From positions 1 to 15,612 of the forward strand of contig CAYJEW010000049.1 of the NCBI GenBank assembly GCA_964369525.1: a DNA stretch of 15,612 nucleotides. The letters are read 5' to 3'. Made by a program: the position numbers and the translations under genes. Shown here in pieces: positions 1-6,985 of this stretch. Positions within the stretch are counted from its first letter, which is position 1. Every line of letters starts with the position of its first letter. The notes under the pieces were generated by a model. The model was not told the DNA's origin and ran no database searches. It saw nothing but the letters and a program-made list of their open reading frames with translations. The stretch is from JAAYCI01 sp964369525 (GTDB taxonomy: Bacteria > Bacillota > Clostridia > Oscillospirales > Ruminococcaceae).

Positions 1-1016
1 AAAGAGCCTGTAACATCATACATGTTTGTGGCAGGGGCATCCTCTTTACCTGCCACCGTGATATGGTGATATGCACCGTATATTGCAGGGCGCATGAGAT
101 TTGCGGCACATGCATCCAGCCCTATGTAATTTTTATATATGTTTTTTTCGTGGATTGCAGTGGCCACAAGATGACCGCTGGGCCCTAGAACATAGCGGCC
201 AAGCTCTGTGAATAGCGCCACATCTGCAAGCCCTGCAGGCACCAGCACCTCATTATATGCCTTCTGTACACCACGGCCAATTGCCATAATATCGTTTGGT
301 GTGTCTTCGGGTTTGTAAGGAATGCCCACCCCACCCGACAGATTTAAAAAGCTTACCGAAATGCCGGTTTCTTGTTTTAGCCACACCGCCAGCTCGAACA
401 GCACCCGAGCCAAATGTGGATAATACTCGCCACCAAGCGTATTGCTTGCTAAAAAGGCGTGCACGCCAAAACGCTCGGCACCAAGGCTGCGTAGCTTCAA
501 AAAACCTTCCTTAAGCTGTTCCTTTGTAAAACCATATTTTGCATCTTGCGGGCTATCCATAATTTTGTTATGAATCTTAAAATCGCCACCCGGGTTATAC
601 CTGCAACAGATTGTTTTGGGAATACCTGCCGCTTGTTGTAAAAAGTCGATGTGTGAGATGTCATCTAGGTTTATAATTGCACCCAGCTTTTTTGCCAGCA
701 CAAACTCTTCGGCAGGCGTAGCATTGGACGAGAACATTATCTCATCTCCCAAAACACCGCACTGCTCTGACATCATAAGCTCGGTTAGGCTAGAACAGTC
801 CAGCCCGCACCCCTCCTGCTTAAGCACCTGCAAAATTGTGGGGTTTGGCGTTGCTTTAACAGCAAAATACTCTTTAAATCCCTTATTCCAGGCAAAAGCC
901 TCTTGCAATGCACGCACCGTTTGCCTAATACCTTTTTCGTCATAAATATGAAACGGAGTCTTGTGTGTTTTTACAATTTCATCAAGCTGAGCTTTGCTAA
1001 CAAATGGTTTTTTCAT
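1..1016 (-). CDS. lysA: Diaminopimelate decarboxylase, C-terminus cut by window edge
   Basis: This PLP enzyme converts meso-diaminopimelate to L-lysine and CO2, the last step of lysine synthesis, in the cytosol. The 338 visible residues read as a fold-type III decarboxylase. The segment FAVKATPNP (residues 51-59) carries the PLP-binding Lys54. GVHAFLASNT (184-193) contains the active-site His. The glycine loop is NLSGGVGIPYKPE (about 225-237). The segment GLDACAANLMRPAIYGAYHH (299-318) is typical of the LysA branch that has HAFLASNT. The reading frame runs off the left edge right after DVTGS, where the family normally continues with the catalytic Cys-Glu segment (GSLCEN). About 80 residues are therefore missing because of the window, not a mutation. 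The ATG at 1016 is preceded by GGGGGAAC as ribosome binding site. The gene is divergent from the DUF5685 operon and has its own promoter. A carboxynorspermidine decarboxylase is a less likely alternative. Confidence 0.93.
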   Translation of the reverse strand, partial: MKKPFVSKAQLDEIVKTHKTPFHIYDEKGIRQTVRALQEAFAWNKGFKEYFAVKATPNPTILQVLKQEGCGLDCSSLTELMMSEQCGVLGDEIMFSSNATPAEEFVLAKKLGAIINLDDISHIDFLQQAAGIPKTICCRYNPGGDFKIHNKIMDSPQDAKYGFTKEQLKEGFLKLRSLGAERFGVHAFLASNTLGGEYYPHLARVLFELAVWLKQETGISVSFLNLSGGVGIPYKPEDTPNDIMAIGRGVQKAYNEVLVPAGLADVALFTELGRYVLGPSGHLVATAIHEKNIYKNYIGLDACAANLMRPAIYGAYHHITVAGKEDAPATNMYDVTGS

Positions 1017-1060
1017 TGTTCCCCCATATATTTTATACATTAATATAACTTACTTACTTT

Positions 1061-1090
1061 ATGATAGGCGAGGGGCAGGCGGTTTGTCAA
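1061..1090 (-). promoter_or_regulatory. Sigma-A promoter of lysA
   Basis: Read on the minus strand, a perfect -35 TTGACA (1090-1085) is followed by 18 bases and a -10 TATCAT (1066-1061). Transcription should start near 1054, leaving a leader of about 38 nt before the lysA ATG. That is too short for a lysine riboswitch, so control of lysA, if any, is probably at the promoter. The assignment rests on consensus match only. Confidence 0.75.
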
Positions 1091-1132
1091 TGCAAAATAG
1101 GCCTTAGGGGTGCATTTTTCAATCTTCTCTCA

Positions 1133-1169
1133 CCTTTAAAATGTTGCATAGCCCCTTTAAATGTTGTAT
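1133..1169. repeat. Imperfect direct repeat, period 21 bp, over the rightward promoter
   Basis: CCTTTAAAATGTTGCAT (1133-1149) recurs as CCTTTAAATGTTGTAT (1154-1169). The second copy differs by one A missing and one C-to-T change. The 21-bp period is two turns of DNA, so both copies face the same side of the helix. They cover the proposed -35 and run into the -10 of the rightward promoter, as an operator for a repressor would. The region is AT-rich, so chance duplication remains possible and no known regulator is recognised. Confidence 0.4.
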
Positions 1170-1172
1170 TAT
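1144..1172 (+). promoter_or_regulatory. Candidate promoter of the DUF5685-glmS operon
   Basis: TTGCAT (1144-1149) is separated by 17 bases from TATTAT (1167-1172). A perfect TATAAT at 1170-1175 overlaps this -10, but would need a 20-base spacer from the same -35. A start near 1180 would give a leader of about 64 nt, nearly all of it taken up by the hairpin at 1189-1241. No other good promoter is seen between here and 8218, so this may drive all six genes. Confidence 0.5.
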
Positions 1173-1188
1173 AATTTAATAATGTACC

Positions 1189-1241
1189 GTAGCGCACCCT
1201 GCTGGGGTTTATTGCGCTTTAAGCGGATGAAGGTGGGCTAC
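1189..1241 (+). promoter_or_regulatory. Leader hairpin covering the ribosome binding site of the DUF5685 gene
   Basis: GTAGCGCACC (1189-1198) can pair with GGTGGGCTAC (1232-1241): nine base pairs with one central G-G mismatch. The 3' arm contains the only SD-like stretch (AAGGTGG, 1230-1236) ahead of the GTG start at 1244, so folding would mask translation initiation. The 33-base apical region includes CGCTTTAAGCG, which can form a small inner stem. It does not match any riboswitch consensus I can recall. The pairing is seen directly; a regulatory role is inference. Confidence 0.45.
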
Positions 1242-1243
1242 AG

Positions 1244-2122
1244 GTGTTTGGCTATGTTATGCCGGTAAAAAGCGAGATGAAAATGCGGGACTTTGACGCA
1301 TACCGTGCTGTTTACTGCGGGCTATGCAAGCAACTTGGCAAAAGTTACGGTGTTTTTAGCCGCTTTTTGCTCAACTACGACTTGGTGTTACTGGCTGTTT
1401 TGGCCGATGCTTTAAGCGAAGAGAGCGGCCAGCTACAGTTCGAGGGATGCTTTGTAAACCCTATTGGCAAGCGGCCCACCATGCACAAAACCACAGGGCT
1501 GAGCCTTGCGGCAGATGGGCTTGTTATGCTTAGTTGGCACAAATTGCGAGACGACCTTAGCGACGAGCCTTTGCACAAACGCTTGGCATACTTTGCGGCA
1601 AAACCTGCCATGAGTATAATGTACCGCAAGGCGGCCGCACGCCAGCCGGAGCTTGCAGATGTTTTCACACAGCAGATGCTAAAACAGGCAAAGCTTGAAA
1701 AAGCAGGGTGTACTTCTATCGATCAAGCGGCAGACCCCACAGCGCAGATGTGTGCCGCAATGTTTGCCGCCGCGGCAAGCGAGCCACATCAAAAACAAAT
1801 TTTGTATCGGCTAGGCCTTTTTTGCGGGCAGATTGTGTACCTGCTGGATGCCGCCGAAGACTACGAGCAAGACCTGCAAAATACCAGTTACAATGTGCTG
1901 GCAGTATCAGGGCTTACGCAAGAGCAAGGTGTAGAGCATGTAAAACAGCGTTGCCGTATGGCCGCAGGCGAGATTGCGCTGTGCTACAACCTACTTACAT
2001 TTACACAATATAAAGATATTTTAGATAATATATTCTTTTTAGGCCTGCCACAAAGCATTACCCGCGCAGGTTTAAAACGAAACAAGAAGGGAAGCCAGCA
2101 TGGACAGATTTCAAGCGTATAG
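1244..2122 (+). CDS. DUF5685 family protein
   Basis: The protein has 292 residues. I recognise the family from its start (FGYV.P followed by YRAVYCGLCKQLGKSYG, residues 20-36), which matches DUF5685 of Clostridia; its function is unknown. Visible features are a CxxC pair (Cys25, Cys28), a third conserved-type Cys69 in the context CFVNP, and a largely helical, non-membrane body. An acidic segment near residue 202 reads DAAEDYEQDLQNTSYN; its spaced Asp/Glu residues recall, very loosely, metal-binding helices of all-alpha enzymes. The cysteines could bind metal or take part in redox chemistry, but this is untested. The GTG start at 1244 is preferred over the ATG at 1259 because it keeps the family's MFGYV start. 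The gene opens the operon behind a possible RBS-masking hairpin. Its last 23 bases overlap the next gene, which suggests coupled translation. Confidence 0.85.
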   Translation: MFGYVMPVKSEMKMRDFDAYRAVYCGLCKQLGKSYGVFSRFLLNYDLVLLAVLADALSEESGQLQFEGCFVNPIGKRPTMHKTTGLSLAADGLVMLSWHKLRDDLSDEPLHKRLAYFAAKPAMSIMYRKAAARQPELADVFTQQMLKQAKLEKAGCTSIDQAADPTAQMCAAMFAAAASEPHQKQILYRLGLFCGQIVYLLDAAEDYEQDLQNTSYNVLAVSGLTQEQGVEHVKQRCRMAAGEIALCYNLLTFTQYKDILDNIFFLGLPQSITRAGLKRNKKGSQHGQISSV

Positions 2123-2720
2123 CATACTTGGCCTATCCAGCGGAGCAGGCGAAGACGAAGTAAAAAGCGCCTACCGCACACTTGCCCACAAATATAGCGT
2201 AGACAACTACGAATCGGGCCCACTGCGCGATGACGCCGAAGCTAAAATGACCGAAATTAACGAAGCGTTTGATGTGCTTATGAGCTTTCTGCGCACAGGA
2301 CAGGAAACCCCCTCTATGGCAGGGCCTCAAGGCGGTAGCACGTCAAGCTCGCACCCATCACGCTATAAAGCTATTCGTCAGCTTATCAGCAACGGCCAGA
2401 TAGACGAAGCTTTGGCCGAGCTGTCTGCAATAACAGACGGCTCGCAAGACGCCGAGTGGAACTTTCTTATGGGCAGTGCCTACTACTACAAAGGCTGGCT
2501 AGATCAGGCTTTGTCTTACTTCCAGCAAGCTGTAAAGTTGCAACCCGGCAACCGTGAATACGAAGCCGCCTTGCGCAACCTTTCAAACTCACGCGAGGGC
2601 AACATGCAGGGCAACCCCTACGGCCCGCAGGCCCAAGATGCCGCGGCTCTAAACTGTGCTTGCAACACCTGCTCTTTAATGTGTTGCCTTGATGCCTGCT
2701 GTGGCGGCTTTTGCCGCTAA
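2100..2720 (+). CDS. J-domain-like/TPR protein with cysteine-rich tail, HPD motif lost
   Basis: This 206-residue protein begins with a J-domain-like region (about 1-62): YSILGLSSGAGEDEVKSAYR, then a helix ending EINEAFDVL. The loop that should carry His-Pro-Asp reads Tyr-Ser-Val-Asp (residues 32-35), so His and Pro are gone and only Asp35 remains. HPD is needed to stimulate DnaK ATPase, so a classical co-chaperone role is unlikely. After a Ser/Gly-rich linker, residues 110-165 form TPR-like helices (AEWNFLMGSAYYYKGWLDQA, then FQQAVKLQPGN). The tail has eight cysteines at 186, 188, 191, 195, 196, 200, 201 and 205, which could bind metal or be acylated. From memory, similar Clostridia proteins sit beside DUF5685 and usually keep HPD. 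The start at 2100 has an AAGGGA-type site inside the upstream gene. The function is unknown. Confidence 0.85.
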   Translation: MDRFQAYSILGLSSGAGEDEVKSAYRTLAHKYSVDNYESGPLRDDAEAKMTEINEAFDVLMSFLRTGQETPSMAGPQGGSTSSSHPSRYKAIRQLISNGQIDEALAELSAITDGSQDAEWNFLMGSAYYYKGWLDQALSYFQQAVKLQPGNREYEAALRNLSNSREGNMQGNPYGPQAQDAAALNCACNTCSLMCCLDACCGGFCR

Positions 2721-2725
2721 GATGC

Positions 2726-3283
2726 ATGGGTAGTTTTGGCTCAGACACTTCTTCGCGTGCACGTGGCGTGGCTACTGGCAGCATTTTTAGCGCGCTGGCG
2801 TTTGTTTGTTTACTTGCAGGCGGATACATTTCTGTGGGCACATTTGCGGGGCCTATTTTTGCAGGAATCTGCCTTTTTCCTGTTCGGGTTGAGCTTAACC
2901 TTAAGTGGGCATTATTATGCTACGGCGCCACCTCTATTTTAGCTTTTTTAATTGTACCAGATATTGAACTGGTGCTTTTTTTCGTTACACTGTTTGGCTA
3001 CTATCCTGTTTTACTGCCAACCCTTAACAAAAAAATACGTCACAAATGGCTACTTTACCTATGCAAATTTGTTATGTTCAATCTAGCAATTACAGCGGTA
3101 TATGCCGCTTTACTCTTCTTGTTTGCCGCCCCCGCCCTGCAACAACCGCTGGCCGAGGCCCCTATATGGTACGCCGTGGGGATGCTGACAGTGGCAAACT
3201 TAATATTTTTCTTATACAATATACTGCTTGACAAGGTAGGAATAATATACCGCAAGCGTATCCGTAAACATCTTTTTAAATAG
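2726..3283 (+). CDS. Small polytopic membrane protein, ECF S-component-like
   Basis: The 185 residues contain about five or six hydrophobic segments: near the N-terminus (SIFSALAFVCLLAGGYISV), around GPIFAGICLFP, WALLCYGATSILAFLIVP, ELVLFFVTLFGYYPVLLP, a long segment after KWLLYLCKF, and a last one before a basic tail (RKRIRKH). The pattern RVELNLKWAL...VPDIELVL...FGYYP matches a Clostridia membrane family often annotated as hypothetical or as an ECF-transporter substrate-binding (S) subunit. No ATPase or T-component genes lie nearby, so transport is not shown. The frame also opens with a TTG at 2711 inside the preceding gene. I chose the ATG at 2726, five bases after that gene's stop, although no good SD is seen for either start. 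It follows the J-like gene and precedes glmS in the same operon. Confidence 0.7.
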   Translation: MGSFGSDTSSRARGVATGSIFSALAFVCLLAGGYISVGTFAGPIFAGICLFPVRVELNLKWALLCYGATSILAFLIVPDIELVLFFVTLFGYYPVLLPTLNKKIRHKWLLYLCKFVMFNLAITAVYAALLFLFAAPALQQPLAEAPIWYAVGMLTVANLIFFLYNILLDKVGIIYRKRIRKHLFK

Positions 3284-3302
3284 TCTTGAAAGGAATTTTT
3301 TT

Positions 3303-5123
3303 ATGTGTGGTATTGTTGGATATGTTGGAAATAAAGAGAGCCGTGATGTTTTGATGGACGGTCTTCAGCGGCTGGAGTACCGCGGGTACGACTCGGCCGG
3401 TGTTGCACTGGTAGACGGCGAGGATATCTGCGTATACAAAGCTCAAGGGCGGCTTGCAAATTTGGCTGAAAAGCTGGCTGCAGAAAAGCCTGCGCCAAGC
3501 ACCGTGGGCATTGGTCACACCCGCTGGGCCACCCATGGCGTACCTAGCGATATTAACAGCCATCCCCATTCGTCGGCGCGCATCTCGCTTGTGCACAACG
3601 GCATTATTGAAAATTATGCCAAACTAAAAGAATTTTTGCTGTTGCAAGGATATGATTTTGTTAGCCAAACCGACAGCGAAGTGCTGGTAAAACTGCTTGA
3701 CTATCATTACAAAGGCGATGCCACAGCCGCTATACGCGCCTGCCTACAGCAGGTGCATGGTAGCTATGCGCTTGCTATTCTGTTTAAAGACTCGCCTAAC
3801 CAAATATATGCTGTGCGCCGTGAAAGCCCGCTTATTATTGCGCATGGTGATGGCGAAAACTTCCTTGCCAGCGATATTCCCGCCATATTGCCATACACAA
3901 ACCGTTACAGTATTCTTGAGAATGAAGAGATTGCGGTGGTAAGTAGCGAGGCAATTCGTGTGTACGATGAGTTTGGCATGCTTACAAAAAAAGAAATACT
4001 AACAGCTGACTTCACAGTGGAAGCTGCCGAAAAAGGCGGCTATCCGCACTTTATGCTGAAGGAAATTCACGAATCGCCCGACATGGTGCTTGCCGCACTA
4101 CGCCCAAGAATAAACGACGGGCTACCTCGGCTAGACATTGAAGGGCTAGATAATGAGTATCTAGCCGGCCTTAACAATATACATATTGTGGCCTGCGGCA
4201 CAGCCATGCATGCAGGCATGGTGGGCAAAACCGCTATTGAAAGCATGGCGCGTGTGCCTGTAAGTGTAGATATCGCCAGCGAGTTTCGCTACCGCAACCC
4301 TATTCTAAATGAAAATGACCTGGTTATTATCATCAGCCAAAGCGGCGAAACAATAGACACTCTGGCCGCTTTACGCATGGCTAAAGAGCGCGGTGCCAAA
4401 ACGTTGGCTATTGTGAATGTGGTGGGTAGCAGTATTGCCCGCTCTGCCGACTGGGTAATGCACAGCTACGGCGGGCTGGAAATTGCCGTGGCTAGCACCA
4501 AGGCATATATGGTGCAGATATGTTGTTTATACCTTTTTGCAATGCAGCTGGGTATGTTAAAAGGAAGGCTGAGCAGTGGCGAGGCAAAATCGCTTGTTGC
4601 TGAGCTTATGCGTGCGCCCGATTTGATGCGTAGCCAAATTGCACGCAAAGACGAAGTGCAGTATTTTGCAAGCGAGCTTATGAACAACCAACACCTGTTT
4701 TTTATTGGCAGAGGCATAGACTATGCGCTGTCGTTAGAGGGCAGCCTTAAGCTTAAAGAGATAAGCTATGTGCATAGCGAAGCATGCGCTGCTGGCGAGC
4801 TAAAACACGGGCCTATAAGCCTCGTGGTAGACGGCACACCTGTGCTGGCGCTTGCCACACAAGATGATGTGTTTGCCAAAACCGTGTCTAACATGCAAGA
4901 GGTAAAAAGCCGTGGCGGGCGCATTGTGCTCTTCTGCAAAGATGACGCACAGCTTGCCGAAGACTCTTACAACTACATATACCGCCTACCAAACTATGAG
5001 GGCATATTCATGCCACTTTTGCTGGCTATACCGCTACAACTGTTTGCCTATTATATGAGCCTGCTACGCGGCTGTGATGTGGATAAGCCACGCAACCTTG
5101 CTAAATCTGTAACGGTGGAGTGA
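3303..5123 (+). CDS. glmS: Glutamine--fructose-6-phosphate aminotransferase
   Basis: GlmS makes glucosamine-6-phosphate from fructose-6-phosphate and glutamine, the entry to peptidoglycan and other amino-sugar synthesis, in the cytosol. The 606 residues match the family length. The class II amidotransferase domain starts with the nucleophile Cys2 (MCGIVGYVG) and has TRWATHG (73-79) and VHNGIIENY (97-105). Two SIS sugar-isomerase domains follow, with ACGTAMHAGMVGK near 296, the phosphate-binding SQSGETIDT, VASTKAY, and EGSLKLKEISYVHSEA followed by AAGELKHGPI. The end DVDKPRNLAKSVTVE is the canonical C-terminal loop. The ATG has an AAAGGAA site about 8 bases upstream. Only 19 bases separate it from the previous stop, so the glmS ribozyme that controls this gene in many Gram-positives cannot fit directly upstream. 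Expression must follow the operon or some other control. Confidence 0.97.
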   Translation: MCGIVGYVGNKESRDVLMDGLQRLEYRGYDSAGVALVDGEDICVYKAQGRLANLAEKLAAEKPAPSTVGIGHTRWATHGVPSDINSHPHSSARISLVHNGIIENYAKLKEFLLLQGYDFVSQTDSEVLVKLLDYHYKGDATAAIRACLQQVHGSYALAILFKDSPNQIYAVRRESPLIIAHGDGENFLASDIPAILPYTNRYSILENEEIAVVSSEAIRVYDEFGMLTKKEILTADFTVEAAEKGGYPHFMLKEIHESPDMVLAALRPRINDGLPRLDIEGLDNEYLAGLNNIHIVACGTAMHAGMVGKTAIESMARVPVSVDIASEFRYRNPILNENDLVIIISQSGETIDTLAALRMAKERGAKTLAIVNVVGSSIARSADWVMHSYGGLEIAVASTKAYMVQICCLYLFAMQLGMLKGRLSSGEAKSLVAELMRAPDLMRSQIARKDEVQYFASELMNNQHLFFIGRGIDYALSLEGSLKLKEISYVHSEACAAGELKHGPISLVVDGTPVLALATQDDVFAKTVSNMQEVKSRGGRIVLFCKDDAQLAEDSYNYIYRLPNYEGIFMPLLLAIPLQLFAYYMSLLRGCDVDKPRNLAKSVTVE

Positions 5124-5130
5124 TTGGTGT

Positions 5131-6972
5131 ATGCCTTCTATATCTACACAGGTAAAAATGCTAAATGCGCTGCGCCATGTACTGCTTGGCAACAGCAGCT
5201 TTGCTTTTCCGCGCGATAGCTCGCCAAAGCCAGAATTCACACCGGCCACTACCAGCATACCGCTTGCGCGTGCAACCCCCGAAAGTGTGGGGCTTAGCAG
5301 TGCAGAGGTGCTTCAGCTGTACCGCCGTATGTCTGCACTACCGCTTAGCAATGTGCATTCACTTATTGTGTTACGTGGTGGCAAGGTTATCAGCGAGGGC
5401 TACTTTGACCCTTACCGCAAAGATATCTGGCATGTTACACACAGCTTATGCAAAAGTGTTGTGGCCACCGCCGTGGGCCTTGCCATAAACGAAGGACTTT
5501 TTAAGCTGGACGACAAAATAGCACCTTTCTTCCCCGGCGAAACCGGCTTTTTGCTATCGAGGCGCCACAAGGCAATTACGGTGCGCCATCTGCTTACCAT
5601 GCGCAGTGGCCTTTCGTTTAACGAGGTAATCCAGCCTGTTGAAACCGAGTGGTTGAAAGGTATATTCTCCTCGTCGGTGGTTTATGAGCCGGGCGAAACA
5701 TTTAACTACAACTCGATGAACAGCTACCTGCTAGCAGCTTTAATCTGCCGTGCTAGCGGCAAAAGCCTTATGGAATACCTAAAACCTCGCCTGTTTGAGC
5801 CTATGGGCTTTGGCCCCGTAGCTTGGGAAACCTCGCCCGACGGCATTGAAAAAGGCGGCTGGGGCATGTATATGATGCCTGAAGATATGGCCAAGCTGGG
5901 TCAGCTTTACCTGCAGAATGGTCGCTGGGAGGTAGATGGGCAGACGGTTCAGCTGGTGCCCGAAAGCTGGGTGAAAACCGCTACCGTTATGCACACCGAA
6001 AGCGGCCACCCACTTGCCTATGGTATGCATTTTTGGACCTGCCACCACGGCAAAAGTTATACAATGAACGGTATGTTTGGCCAGTATGTAAGCGTATTTC
6101 CAAAGCAAAATATGGTTGTAGTTCTAACGTCTGGCAACCCAATTTTATTTTCCGAATCCCCCGCTTACGATATTTTTAGTAGCTTTGCGCTTAACTGCCC
6201 TACTTCTATGCAACCACTGCCTGAGGCTCCCGGCCTCCATGCCACCCTTCAGCGTAGCCTGCACTCACTGCGTTACCGCACCGAGCTGCCCACAGCAGAG
6301 CAGGCCGAAACACGGCTACGCAACACCGCACATTCACCACGCAGGGCAGAGCGCTGGACGGTTGCTCGCAGTGTGCAGGCTACCAGTACCCCTGCCGAAG
6401 CCTCCACGTTTTGCGGTCAGGTATGGCAGTTTCCCCGTAGCAATAGCGGCATTCTACCGTCGATAATTCAATCGATGCATCACAACTTTTCAAAAGGTAT
6501 CAAAACATTTTCCATCACACAGCATAGCTCTTACTACACCATGCATTGGGAAGAGGGCCGCAGTACATTTAACCTAAACTTTGCTTTTTCAGGCCCTGCT
6601 ATGGAAACCCGCATTCGCATAGGCGGCGAGGTATTTGTGGTGGCGTGTGCCGGGCGCCTTACCGATGGCGAGCACGGCACGCCTGCTTTAATTATTGATG
6701 TTTGGTTTTTGGAGCACAGCTCATCGCGAGTTATAAAGCTACAGCATTGGGACGATGTTTTACAGCTGGACATGGACGAACAGCCACAATTCCACAACGC
6801 CATCGAAGGTGCTTTGTNNNNNNNNNNGGCATCGCCCTTGCCAACTCAAACGCCGCTGGGCGAATGGGTGCTTGGCAACGACTATATGAACTACCGCATT
6901 ACTCAGTTTTGTGCACCACGCCTTATTGGCCGCCCGCTTGGCGATGAGCTAGTAAAGCCAAAAATTATATAA
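5131..6972 (+). CDS. Serine hydrolase, beta-lactamase/penicillin-binding-protein fold, with extra C-terminal domain
   Basis: The first 340 of 613 residues form a serine hydrolase of the beta-lactamase (class C/EstB-like) superfamily. The nucleophile motif SLCK is at Ser105-Lys108. A Tyr-Asn-Ser motif is at 193-195 in FNYNSMNSYLLAALICRASG. A glycine-rich third motif, MNGMFGQYVSVFP, is near 312-324. The lead-in ATPESVGLSS (48-57) is usual for the family. Possible substrates are peptides, esters or beta-lactams and cannot be told apart by sequence. Residues 400-613 look beta-rich (FCGQVWQF onward) and resemble the C-terminal domain of long clostridial serine hydrolases; their role is unknown. 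No signal peptide is evident, so it is probably cytoplasmic. It starts 7 bases after glmS, with a GGAG site. Ten N at 6818-6827 interrupt the end; the reading frame stays open across them, but the true gap length is unknown. Confidence 0.85.
   Translation: MPSISTQVKMLNALRHVLLGNSSFAFPRDSSPKPEFTPATTSIPLARATPESVGLSSAEVLQLYRRMSALPLSNVHSLIVLRGGKVISEGYFDPYRKDIWHVTHSLCKSVVATAVGLAINEGLFKLDDKIAPFFPGETGFLLSRRHKAITVRHLLTMRSGLSFNEVIQPVETEWLKGIFSSSVVYEPGETFNYNSMNSYLLAALICRASGKSLMEYLKPRLFEPMGFGPVAWETSPDGIEKGGWGMYMMPEDMAKLGQLYLQNGRWEVDGQTVQLVPESWVKTATVMHTESGHPLAYGMHFWTCHHGKSYTMNGMFGQYVSVFPKQNMVVVLTSGNPILFSESPAYDIFSSFALNCPTSMQPLPEAPGLHATLQRSLHSLRYRTELPTAEQAETRLRNTAHSPRRAERWTVARSVQATSTPAEASTFCGQVWQFPRSNSGILPSIIQSMHHNFSKGIKTFSITQHSSYYTMHWEEGRSTFNLNFAFSGPAMETRIRIGGEVFVVACAGRLTDGEHGTPALIIDVWFLEHSSSRVIKLQHWDDVLQLDMDEQPQFHNAIEGALXXXXASPLPTQTPLGEWVLGNDYMNYRITQFCAPRLIGRPLGDELVKPKII
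6818..6827. other. Assembly gap of 10 N
   Basis: Ten undetermined bases lie inside the serine hydrolase gene. The round number suggests a scaffolding placeholder rather than a measured distance. Downstream of the gap, the same frame reads to a TAA at 6970-6972 just ahead of the next gene's SD, which argues that little is missing, but up to a few residues or more could be. Confidence 0.95.
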
Positions 6973-6985
6973 AAAGGAACATTAA

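Noticed and set aside
616..945. Plus-strand open frame of 109 codons near the left edge
   Set aside because: It lies wholly within lysA on the opposite strand, which carries clear family motifs, and has no SD or homology that I recognise.
1017..1060. Lysine riboswitch (L box) upstream of lysA
   Set aside because: The promoter at 1061-1090 leaves only about 38 nt of leader, far too short for an L box, and no L-box features were seen.
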